15,739 nt of DNA from CALARM01 sp964431735. GTDB taxonomy: Bacteria; Vulcanimicrobiota; SpSt-956; JAKJGF01. The notes below the pieces were generated by a model. That model saw nothing but the letters and a program-made list of their open reading frames with translations, searched no databases and was not told the origin of the DNA. Below are positions 6,884 through 13,765 of this stretch, in pieces. The position numbers were made by a program, and so were the translations under genes. The stretch covers positions 1-15,739 of the forward strand of contig CAYSLJ010000157.1 in assembly GCA_964431735.1 (NCBI GenBank). The letters run 5' to 3'. Position 1 is the stretch's first letter; each line of letters opens with the position of its first letter.

Positions 6884-7912
6884 TTATAGAAATGCCCTTG
6901 GATTATCCTGGCGTAAAGTAGCCAGTTCCTGGAAAATTTCTTTCTCCCTTTTAGATAAATTCTGAGGAAGAACTACTTTTACTTTTACGTATTGATGACC
7001 CGGTAGTCCTCCTTTTAACGGATGCATACCAAGACCGGAAAGTCGGAAATTTCTGCCGTTCTGCGTTTCCGGAGGTATTTTCATTAAAACAGAGCTGCCG
7101 TTTATAGTAGGAACCTGTATTTCTGCTCCTAATATTGCTTCTGTCACACTGATTGGAATTTCACAGTAAAGGTCATCACCTTTAACTTCAAAAAATTTAT
7201 GTATTGCAAGCTTGATCTCAAGATAAAGATCTCCCGGACTGCCTCCACCTGTACCTGTTTCTCCCTGACCTGCCATACGAACCTTTGAACTATCTTTCAC
7301 TCCCGGAGGTATTTTTACGGAGATTTTACGCTGTTTATATATACGGCCGCTGCCCTGGCAGTTTGAACAGGAATGCCTTCCAGAAAGTCCTTCACCTCTA
7401 CAATGAGGGCATATATCCTGGATCTGAACCTGCAGACTTCTTTCTACTCCTTTATAGGCTTCTTCAAGTGTTATTTCAATCGGATAGGTAAGATCTCTGC
7501 CTCTTTTCGGCGGCACAGTATTCCTCTGCCATGCCGATGCCCCAGGCCCGGCACCTCTCTGACCTCCGAAAAATGTTTTAAAGAAATCGCTGAAACCGCC
7601 AAGATCACCGAGATCTTGAAAATCAAAATTAATATTTTCAAATCCCGGGAATCCTGTCCCGGAAAACCCTCCCGGCCCTGTATAAACTTTGTTCCAGTTA
7701 TTTCCAAGGAGATCGTATTTTTTCCTTTTCTCAGGGTCGGAAAGCACTTCATAGGCTTCATTTATTTCTTTAAATCTTTCCTCTGCATGAGGATCATTGG
7801 GATTTACATCAGGATGATATTTCCTGGCAAGTTTACGGTAGGCATTTTTGATAGTCTTTATATCAGATTTTTTATCTACACTTAAAATTTTATAATAATC
7901 TTTAAATTTCAT
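6884..7912 (-). CDS. dnaJ: DnaJ-type co-chaperone with a half zinc finger
   Basis: 342 residues. The J-domain (1-70) holds HPD at residues 33-35, which stimulates DnaK's ATPase; a Gly/Phe-rich stretch (GPGGFSGTGFPGF) follows. The C-terminal substrate-binding domains begin near GRDLTYPIEITLEEAYKGV. The cysteine-rich insert has only two CxxCxGxG-type motifs (CPHCRGEG and CSNCQGSG) where classical DnaJ has four, so only one zinc site is expected, and the protein is shorter than classical DnaJ (about 375). The end lacks a dimerisation extension beyond FQELATLRQDNPRAFL. It follows dnaK by 53 nt, across a 32-bp perfect palindrome; AAAAGG is 9 nt before the ATG. The dnaK partner role follows from the J-domain and the context. 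Whether a second, classical DnaJ exists elsewhere cannot be told from this window. Confidence 0.93.
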   Translation of the reverse strand: MKFKDYYKILSVDKKSDIKTIKNAYRKLARKYHPDVNPNDPHAEERFKEINEAYEVLSDPEKRKKYDLLGNNWNKVYTGPGGFSGTGFPGFENINFDFQDLGDLGGFSDFFKTFFGGQRGAGPGASAWQRNTVPPKRGRDLTYPIEITLEEAYKGVERSLQVQIQDICPHCRGEGLSGRHSCSNCQGSGRIYKQRKISVKIPPGVKDSSKVRMAGQGETGTGGGSPGDLYLEIKLAIHKFFEVKGDDLYCEIPISVTEAILGAEIQVPTINGSSVLMKIPPETQNGRNFRLSGLGMHPLKGGLPGHQYVKVKVVLPQNLSKREKEIFQELATLRQDNPRAFL

Positions 7913-7928
7913 ATTTTTTTGCCTTTTA

Positions 7929-7960
7929 TTATAGGGGCGTTTAATTAAACGCCCCTATAA
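7929..7960. promoter_or_regulatory. Perfect 32-bp palindrome between dnaK and dnaJ
   Basis: TTATAGGGGCGTTTAA is followed directly by its reverse complement, giving a 14-bp stem with an AATT loop in RNA. On the minus strand no T-run follows. It could therefore be an mRNA-stabilising or processing hairpin, or a partial attenuator that sets DnaJ below DnaK, rather than a full terminator. Confidence 0.7.
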
Positions 7961-7965
7961 AGCTA

Positions 7966-9837
7966 TTAAATATCAGAACTCTTAAATTCTGCATCTACTA
8001 CATCATCACCGGGAGGAGGCGTCGATGCAGAAGGTCCTGAAGGTCCAGGAGGAGGTGCCTGATATGGGCCGGCACCACCGGGGCCGGGGGCACCTGGGCC
8101 GCCTGATACACCTGAGTACATAGCCTCTGCCATTTTATAGGAAGCCTGTTCAAGTTTCTCTATGGCTTTCTTCATATCTTCAAATTTACCTGTTTCATTT
8201 GCAGCTTTAAGTTCTTTCAGTGCATCTTCTATTTTATTCTTATGTTCCTGAGGAACTTTATCACCGTAATCTTTAAGATTTTTCTCTGTCTGATAGACGA
8301 GACTATCAGCTTTATTCTTAATTTCACTTTCTTCTCTCTTCTTCTTATCTTCCTCTGCATGAGATTCTGCTTCTTTAACCATTCTGTCAACATCATCTTT
8401 ACCGAGATTGGTACTTGCAGTTATAGTTATATGCTGTTCTCTCTGAGTGGCCATATCTCTTGCAGTAACGTTTACTATACCGTTTGAATCTATATCAAAG
8501 GTAACTTCAACCTGAGGAATACCTCTCGGTGCGGGAGGTATTCCATCAAGACGGAACATTCCCAGGGTTTTATTGTCTCTTGCCATATGACGTTCACCCT
8601 GAAGGACATGGACATCTACAGCAGTCTGTCCGTCTGCAGCAGTCGTAAATATTTCACTTTTTCTGGTAGGTATTGTAGTATTTCTCTTTATAAGAGGAGT
8701 GCACACACCGCCCAGAGTTTCAATACCCAGGGTAAGAGGTGTCACATCTAAAAGCACTACATCTTTAACTTCTCCTGCAAGAACACCTGCCTGAATGGCT
8801 GCTCCTATTGCTACTACCTCATCAGGATTAACTCCTTTATTGGGTTCTTTTCCTGTAAGTCTTCTGACAAGTTCATCTATACATGGCATACGGGTAGACC
8901 CACCTACAAGTATTAACTCATCTATATCTTTTTCGGATATGCCTGCATCTCCCAGAGCCTGCCGGAAAGAAACTATGGTTCTTTCAGTCAGGTCTGCAGT
9001 AAGCTCTTCAAATTTTGCTCTTGTAAGCTTCATTTCCAGATGCTTTGGTCCTGATTGATCTGCTGTTATAAAAGGCAGACTTATAATAGTCTCAAACATA
9101 GAAGAAAGTTCACATTTGGCTTTTTCCGATGCTTCAGTAAGTCTCTGGAGAGCCTGTTTATCGTGCTTTAAATCTATACCCTGATCCTTTTTGAATTCTT
9201 TTGCAAGATATTCGACTACTCTCATGTCATAGTCATCACCGCCGAGATGTGTATCTCCGCTTGTAGACTTAACCTCAAAAAGTCCTTCTCCCACTTCCAG
9301 AATGGAAACATCAAAGGTTCCTCCGCCGAGATCCCATACAAGTATTGTTTCCGATTTCTTTTTATCAAGCCCGTATGCAAGTGATGCGGCAGTAGGCTCG
9401 TTTATTATTCTCAGAACTTCAAGACCGGCAATTTTTCCCGCATCTTTAGTGGCCTGACGCTGGGAGTCATCAAAATAAGCAGGTACTGTGATTACTGCTT
9501 TCGTAATCTTTTCACCAAGATATGAACTGGCATCATCTACCATTTTGCGTAAAATCATGGCAGATATTTCCTGTGGCGTATAGTCTTTACCATCTATAGT
9601 TACCTTCTCTTTTGTTCCCATCCTTCTTTTAATAGAAGAAACAGTTTTATCCGGATTGAGAACGGACTGCCTTTTGGCTAACTGTCCTACAAGTCTTTCT
9701 CCTGATTTTGAGAAGCCGACAACTGACGGAGTAATACGGCTTCCTTCGGCATTAGCAATAACTACAGGCTTACCTGCTTCCATGACAGCTATTACCGAAT
9801 TTGTTGTACCTAAATCAATACCAACTACTCTGGACAT
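7966..9837 (-). CDS. dnaK: Chaperone DnaK (Hsp70)
   Basis: 623 residues, full length. DnaK is the ATP-dependent cytosolic folding chaperone working with DnaJ and GrpE. Seen in order: phosphate-1 loop GIDLGTTNSV (6-15), AVITVPAYFDDSQRQATKDAG, NEPTAASLAYGLDKK, phosphate-2 WDLGGGTFDVSILEVG, adenosine motif LILVGGSTRMP, interdomain linker VKDVVLLDVTPLTLGIETLGG, helical lid rich in Lys/Glu, then a Gly/Pro-rich tail ending DVVDAEFKSSDI. Between SSIKRRMGTK and DGKDYTPQEIS it lacks the insert of proteobacterial DnaK. The ATG is fixed by homology of MSRVVGIDLG and by an upstream in-frame TGA, yet the Shine-Dalgarno lies 35 nt away with a hairpin between (see 9844-9872). No grpE or hrcA gene is next to it. 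It is first in the operon with dnaJ and the glycosidase-like gene. Confidence 0.98.
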   Translation of the reverse strand: MSRVVGIDLGTTNSVIAVMEAGKPVVIANAEGSRITPSVVGFSKSGERLVGQLAKRQSVLNPDKTVSSIKRRMGTKEKVTIDGKDYTPQEISAMILRKMVDDASSYLGEKITKAVITVPAYFDDSQRQATKDAGKIAGLEVLRIINEPTAASLAYGLDKKKSETILVWDLGGGTFDVSILEVGEGLFEVKSTSGDTHLGGDDYDMRVVEYLAKEFKKDQGIDLKHDKQALQRLTEASEKAKCELSSMFETIISLPFITADQSGPKHLEMKLTRAKFEELTADLTERTIVSFRQALGDAGISEKDIDELILVGGSTRMPCIDELVRRLTGKEPNKGVNPDEVVAIGAAIQAGVLAGEVKDVVLLDVTPLTLGIETLGGVCTPLIKRNTTIPTRKSEIFTTAADGQTAVDVHVLQGERHMARDNKTLGMFRLDGIPPAPRGIPQVEVTFDIDSNGIVNVTARDMATQREQHITITASTNLGKDDVDRMVKEAESHAEEDKKKREESEIKNKADSLVYQTEKNLKDYGDKVPQEHKNKIEDALKELKAANETGKFEDMKKAIEKLEQASYKMAEAMYSGVSGGPGAPGPGGAGPYQAPPPGPSGPSASTPPPGDDVVDAEFKSSDI

Positions 9838-9843
9838 TTGATT

Positions 9844-9872
9844 ACTTGATCAGCTATAAAACCTGATCAAGT
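9844..9872 (-). promoter_or_regulatory. 10-9-10 inverted repeat in the dnaK leader, CIRCE-like geometry
   Basis: ACTTGATCAG (9844-9853) and CTGATCAAGT (9863-9872) are perfect inverted repeats with a 9-nt spacer. Arm length and spacer match the geometry of the CIRCE operator bound by HrcA (9-9-9), but the sequence differs from TTAGCACTC/GAGTGCTAA. The half-site CTTGA/TCAAG recalls the HspR-bound HAIR element, though the spacing does not fit. It lies between the Shine-Dalgarno and the ATG. In RNA the hairpin would leave only AATCAA between GGAGGTGA and ATG. Confidence 0.75.
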
Positions 9873-9880
9873 TCACCTCC
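9873..9880 (-). promoter_or_regulatory. Strong but distant Shine-Dalgarno of dnaK
   Basis: GGAGGTGA on the minus strand is 35 nt from the ATG in linear sequence and 6 nt once the intervening 29-nt hairpin is folded out. No other Shine-Dalgarno is visible nearer the start. Confidence 0.7.
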
Positions 9881-9907
9881 TTATATATTTAATTTATAAT
9901 AGACTAT

Positions 9908-9938
9908 AGTATAAATTCTGTGTAAATTTATGTTGCAA
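9908..9938 (-). promoter_or_regulatory. Possible sigma-70-type promoter of dnaK
   Basis: On the minus strand TTGCAA (9938-9933) is followed after 17 nt by TTTATA, or after 19 nt by TATACT (9913-9908). The region is very AT-rich, so chance matches are likely. Confidence 0.35.
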
Positions 9939-10045
9939 TATTATTCACTCATAAGGCTACACAGAACATTCAGTATTCTAAATATTTCAATAGTAAAAAA
10001 CCTACTTTAAGGCTTTTAAATTATACTCTCTGAGCCTATTACTGT

Positions 10046-10069
10046 CAAGTAATTTGATCAAAATACTTG
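10046..10069. promoter_or_regulatory. 24-bp dyad, probable operator
   Basis: CAAGTAATTTGA followed by TCAAAATACTTG forms a dyad in which 11 of 12 position pairs are complementary. Its last three bases overlap the -35 hexamer of the promoter at 10067-10095. The centre TTGATCAA shares TTGATCA with the dnaK leader repeat. Confidence 0.6.
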
Positions 10070-10095
10070 TTAGAGATCCATCTGTATGATATAAT
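10067..10095 (+). promoter_or_regulatory. Probable promoter reading towards the thioredoxin gene
   Basis: TTGTTA (10067-10072), a 17-nt spacer, and TATAAT (10090-10095). Transcription would start near 10102, giving a leader of about 215 nt before the thioredoxin ATG. Confidence 0.55.
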
Positions 10096-10100
10096 AACAT

Positions 10101-10121
10101 TCGGCTATCAGCTATCAGCAG
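10101..10121 (+). repeat. Three tandem heptamers in the thioredoxin leader
   Basis: TCGGCTA, TCAGCTA and TCAGCAG, the same units found inside the ends of the MITE-like element at 4709-4856. Confidence 0.65.
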
Positions 10122-10124
10122 ATA

Positions 10125-10155
10125 AACATAAAGTTATGTTTGCTTTATTTAAGCA
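10125..10155 (+). other. Two small hairpins in the thioredoxin leader
   Basis: AACATA-AAGT-TATGTT (10125-10140) is followed at once by TGCTT-TATTT-AAGCA (10141-10155). Both are short and AT-rich, so each alone is weak evidence. They open a series of four consecutive hairpins. Confidence 0.4.
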
Positions 10156-10177
10156 TAAATAATACATATATTCCCCG

Positions 10178-10203
10178 GTCACAGGTTACGCTTAACCTGT
10201 GAC
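10178..10203 (+). other. Perfect 11-bp hairpin in the thioredoxin leader
   Basis: GTCACAGGTTA and TAACCTGTGAC pair perfectly around a CGCT loop. The arms are built from heptamers of the GGTNACN type. No T-run follows, so it is not an obvious terminator. Confidence 0.6.
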
Positions 10204-10217
10204 GGAAGAGAAAAATG

Positions 10218-10249
10218 TTTACTGACATGCTTATGCTCATGTCAGTAAA
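10218..10249 (+). other. Perfect 12-bp hairpin in the thioredoxin leader
   Basis: TTTACTGACATG and CATGTCAGTAAA pair perfectly around an 8-nt loop, ending about 70 nt before the thioredoxin ATG. Confidence 0.6.
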
Positions 10250-10270
10250 ATAATTCATCCCATAAAAGGT

Positions 10271-10291
10271 GACTGCTGGCTGCTGACTGCT
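10271..10291 (+). repeat. Three tandem heptamers before the thioredoxin gene
   Basis: GACTGCT, GGCTGCT and GACTGCT. In reverse complement this is the TCAGCAG family, so it is inverted relative to the array at 10101. Confidence 0.65.
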
Positions 10292-10317
10292 AAAAAAAAT
10301 GAAAGGCAGTGTATATT

Positions 10318-10641
10318 ATGAGTGAAGAGATGCATATAAGTGATAGCAATTTTGGCACTTCAGTGCTGGAATCATCCATTCCGGTGCTGGTAGATTTCTG
10401 GGCTCCCTGGTGCGGCCCATGTAAAATGCTCGGACCTATTATTGAAGAAATAGCAAAAGAATATGACGGTAAAATAAAAGTATTTAAAATGAATGTAGAT
10501 GAAAACCCTGAAACATCCAGAAAATACGGTATAAGAAGTATACCTACGATAAAAATATTCAAAGGCGGGGAAATAGTAGAAAATATAGTAGGAAATGTCC
10601 CGAAAGAGCTAATTACAGAAAAAATAAGCCAGTTTCTTTAA
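10318..10641 (+). CDS. trxA: Thioredoxin
   Basis: 107 residues from the chosen ATG, the normal length of bacterial thioredoxin. It is a cytosolic dithiol-disulfide reductant, recharged by thioredoxin reductase. The active site WCGPC has Cys32 and Cys35, preceded by VLVDFWAP; D26 is the buried Asp and P76 in SIPT is the cis-proline facing the active site. GGEIVENIVGNVPKELI matches the last strand and helix. A GTG nine bases upstream is also in frame, but it lies only 2 nt after the AAAGG site, whereas ATG at 10318 is 11 nt away; the spacing is long but better. Transcribed divergently from dnaK, with its own promoter and structured leader, and convergent with the FHA-like gene. No reductase gene is in the window. 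Confidence 0.96.
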   Translation: MSEEMHISDSNFGTSVLESSIPVLVDFWAPWCGPCKMLGPIIEEIAKEYDGKIKVFKMNVDENPETSRKYGIRSIPTIKIFKGGEIVENIVGNVPKELITEKISQFL

Positions 10642-10645
10642 AAAT

Positions 10646-10677
10646 GTGACGCGTAACGCTCAAGCGTTACGCGTTAC
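10646..10677. terminator. Bidirectional terminator built from heptamers
   Basis: Arms 10646-10660 and 10663-10677 pair with one G-T mismatch. The units are GTGACGC, GTAACGC, then GCGTTAC twice. It sits between two converging stop codons (10641 and 10682). On the minus strand ATTTTT follows, which makes a good terminator for the FHA-like gene; on the plus strand the T-run is weak. Confidence 0.7.
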
Positions 10678-10679
10678 TG

Positions 10680-13491
10680 CTATTTACTGACCTTCTTTTT
10701 TACTACTTTCTTGATCTTATCTTTATTTATCTTTATAAATTTTTCCTCCATAGATTTCTGCATACTTTCTTCAATTGCTTTTACTTTATCTTCTATAGAT
10801 GCAGACGATGTCTTTACTTTACTTATTTTTTTCTTAATTTTTTTCTTTTCATGAGGTATAGTTCCTGATATTGTTTTTGCTTTTTCTATAACAGGAAGCT
10901 TATCTTCTTTTTCCTCCAGCACTTCTTCAGGTATTTTCTTTATTACCTTTTTCACCAGTACTTTATCTTTCTCCTCTTTACCTTTCCCCTCTTTTACCCT
11001 TGCTTTCTTTTCTTCTTCCTGTTTTTCTCTTACTTTCTTTTCCATTTCTAATTTTGCCTGTGCCTTCTTTTCCTGTTCTGCCTGTGCCTTCTTTTCCTGT
11101 TCTGCCTGTGCCTTCTTTTCCTGTTCTGCCTGTNNNNNNNNNNNNNNNNNNNNNNNNNNNNNNNNNNNNNNNNNNNNNNNNNNNNNNNNNNNNNNNNNNN
11201 NNNNNNNNNNNNNNNNNNNNNNNNNNNNNNNNNGCCTTCTTTTCCTTTTCTACCTCTATATCAACATCGGAAGTTTCTTCATCTTCATCATCATAGCCAA
11301 ACATACCTATAGCAGAAACTTCATCTTCTTCAACATCATCAAAACCTATTCCTACGGCAAGTATTTCAGCTTCATCTTCATCCGGTTTCATTATTGTTTC
11401 GTATTGCTTTTCCTTCTTATCTTCTTTCTTTTCTTCCACTTGTTCTCTGTCTTCTTTTGAAAATTTTATTCTTGTTTTTACTTTTTCTATAGCATCTTTT
11501 ATACTTTCTTTCTCAATCTTCGGTGGACTTTCATGTATTATCAAAGGTACAGATTTTTCTTCTAATACTTTTTCTTCTTCAATATCTATTTCTCCATCTT
11601 CATCATATTCTTCATCATATTCTTCATCATATTCTTCATCATATTCCTGGTTTTCATCATATTCTTCTTCATATTCCATTGTTCCTGTCAATTCATCTGC
11701 CTGTACCGATGTAACACCTACAATACTCATATATTGTTCATATGTTTCTTCCTCTTCTTCTACTGGGATGGTTTCTTCTTCTTCCTGACCCTTCTGTTGT
11801 AGTTTCGCCTTTGCTCTGGCTATAGCATCTTTTATTTCTTTTTCCTTATCCTGAGAAAACAAAATGGCTCCTGAAAATGCAGGTGCTCCAAGATCTATAG
11901 CTTCGTCACTGCTATCTTCATGGCGTCTTGAAAGTAATTTTTCCTTCAGCATTTTCTCTTTGTCTTCATAATCTGCAGTAAAAATTTTTACTGTATCTCT
12001 GGAAGCTTCTTTATTTTCTTCCTGACTTACTGAAACAGTTTTTTGCTCTTCATGAGGCTTTTCTTTCATAGCTGAAGGATGAAGGGCCGTTAACATCTGT
12101 AAAACCTCTTCCTGAGTTCTCTTGGGTACATTGGAATTTATATATTGCATAAAATAACTTCCAAATTTCACTACATCACTGTCATAAAGTAATCCTCCGG
12201 GAAATTCTACAGTAAAAGAAACTCCTGTTTCATTTCCCTTCTGATCTCTTTCTTTGGCTACAAGAAAAAGTTTTGCATCTTTTTGAGGGGTAATGCTGAC
12301 TCTGTACTGATAAACAAGTTTTTCAGCTTTTAACATAGCATGAAATGGCTTTGCCAAAGGTATTACAATACCGTTTTTAGGATCCGAACCAACTGAAATA
12401 GTAGTGGCATTGACTCGTCTATATTTTTCAAGCATCTGATCTTCAATTTTTTCTCCTTCAGGGTTAAAGAGAAATATAAGACCGGTAAATTTAGGCTGTT
12501 TGCTTTTTATATAATTTCTTACGGGGCCTATTATAAGAAATAAGATTAACAGCATACCGGCTATAACAGCTATTTTTATATATTTCTTTTGTACAGTTTC
12601 ATGCGGTATTTCTATCCGTCCCAGATCCTGTTTGTGAGTATTTTTTATATCAATTATCGCTTTTGCACATTCATTATTTATACTGTAACTGAGAGAAAGA
12701 GTGAAATATTTTATTATATCTTCTTTATTTTTCTGATCAAATTTTAAAGCATAGCTCTTTATAACAGTAATTTCGTAATCTTTAAATCCTGCATCTTTAA
12801 GAGCATTTGTAAAAACGTCTTCTTTAGTAAATTTCCTGTATGTCATGGTGCCGAGGCCAGGTAATTTTTTGGAGCTAATATTATTCATACATAATGATTT
12901 AAGTATTTTTATATCACTTTCTTTTAAATTCATTTCCTTGAGAGTAGATAAAAATTCATCTTTCGAAAATTTCTTATCTTTCAAAGTTTTTATACGTTTC
13001 AATTTATCAGCATCAAGTTTGCTTTTTAATTTTCCAAGAACTCTGTCATTTACTTCAAACCATATCTTATTTTTCAGACTGTTTATTGTGCTATCGTCAA
13101 TCTGATATTTTGCATCTTTCATAAAATAACAGAGTCCGAGACCGAAATAAAGACCTGACCTGTAGTCACTGAATGGATTGGCATTAATTCCTATTTGCTC
13201 CTTATAAAATTCAACAGCCTCATCAAAAGCCTCAGGCCTTGCATCCTTTACAACCAGACTATCAACACAATACCAGTTAAATTCTACCGAATTCGGGTAT
13301 TGTTTAACAGCTTCTTTAAAAGGATCCTGAGCACCTGTATAAGTTCCCTGATCGTAGAACACCTTCCCTGCATCAAATTTATTTCTTGCCTGTTCTTCAG
13401 GACCGGCTTTCGACGGATCGTCAGCGCAGTAGGAAGGCCTTAAAGAAGCCAATATTATTGTCAGTAAAATAAAGATTATAAATTTCTTCAT
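10680..13491 (-). CDS. Membrane protein with TPR-like, FHA-like and long low-complexity domains (contains assembly gap)
   Basis: One gene interrupted by a 100-N gap (11134-11233); with the Ns removed it reads in frame as at least 903 residues. A signal peptide (about 1-22) precedes a TPR-like exported part (about 33-110) and a helical segment. A transmembrane helix (about 305-325, IAVIAGMLLILFLIIGPV) follows. An FHA-like fold (about 345-450) comes next: TISVGSDPKNGIVI, PFHAML, LLYDSDVVKFGSYFMQYI. FHA domains bind phosphothreonine, but the canonical Arg and Ser of the binding loops are not evident, so this is tentative. The remaining half is Glu/Lys-rich, with an acidic DEEY repeat, octapeptide AEQEKKAQ repeats across the gap, and a lysine-rich end. 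The signal peptide and single helix put the FHA-like and charged parts in the cytoplasm. There is no Shine-Dalgarno before the ATG. It is divergent from the gene at 13766 and the function is unknown. Confidence 0.85.
11056..11133 (-). repeat. 24-nt tandem repeat abutting the assembly gap
   Basis: Three full 24-nt units (11056-11079, 11080-11103, 11104-11127) and six bases of a fourth run into the gap. Each encodes AEQEKKAQ. The sequence after the gap (from 11234) resumes in the same repeat phase. Confidence 0.9.
11134..11233. other. Assembly gap of 100 N
   Basis: Exactly 100 N, the usual placeholder for a gap of unknown length. Because 100 is not a multiple of 3, a naive translation changes frame here, although the flanks join in frame when the gap is zero or a multiple of 24 nt. 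Confidence 0.97.
11599..11646 (-). repeat. Four 12-nt tandem repeats (DEEY)
   Basis: TTCATCATATTC is repeated four times without change, encoding an acidic DEEY/EEYD run in the cytoplasmic tail. Confidence 0.85.
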
Positions 13492-13511
13492 AAATTTTAA
13501 AAAAACAACAA

Positions 13512-13549
13512 AATTAAATTAACTTATGTCTTTTAAAGTTAATTTAATT
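13512..13549. promoter_or_regulatory. 14-10-14 inverted repeat in the divergent spacer
   Basis: AATTAAATTAACTT (13512-13525) and AAGTTAATTTAATT (13536-13549) are perfect inverted repeats, just upstream of the FHA-like gene. The 13492-13765 spacer (274 nt) is extremely AT-rich and otherwise holds no gene. Confidence 0.5.
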
Positions 13550-13747
13550 CCTTTCTTAAAAAATGCTTAAAAAAACGTAATTCAAGTCACAAAATACAAT
13601 ATTTTATTCGATATCCTTCCAGCAAATCCTTTGATATTTCTAAGATTTTTTTAAATTTTAAAGTTCTCTCGAAAAGGTTTATAAATTTTTATAAAGAATT
13701 AAAAAAAACAGGGGGGAAACTATATAGAGTTAGTAGAATTTAGTATC

Positions 13748-13753
13748 TATAAT
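13748..13753 (+). promoter_or_regulatory. Possible -10 box of the gene at 13766
   Basis: TATAAT is perfect but no good -35 lies at the right distance, in a very AT-rich region. If real, transcription would begin near 13760, leaving no room for a ribosome binding site before the TTG at 13766. Confidence 0.3.
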
Positions 13754-13765
13754 AAAATTACACTT

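Noticed and set aside
7373..7885. Plus-strand frame of 170 codons inside dnaJ
   Set aside because: Fully antisense to a conserved dnaJ gene; composition matches a shadow frame and no start signal is seen.
9844..9872. Canonical CIRCE element before dnaK
   Set aside because: Geometry fits but the arms are ACTTGATCAG/CTGATCAAGT, not TTAGCACTC/GAGTGCTAA, so only a CIRCE-like layout is claimed.
10680..11045. Separate small lysine-rich gene downstream of the FHA-like gene
   Set aside because: Its frame continues upstream without a stop through the 24-nt repeats and joins the larger gene when the gap is a multiple of 24; it is the C-terminus of that gene.
11000..11296. Plus-strand Pro/Leu/Phe-rich frame across the N gap
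   Set aside because: It is the complement of the Lys/Glu repeat region and depends on translating Ns.
13701..13720. Phase-variable homopolymer tract (A-run and G-run) before the last gene
   Set aside because: The A8 and G6 runs lie upstream of the coding region and are short; nothing besides their presence suggests switching.
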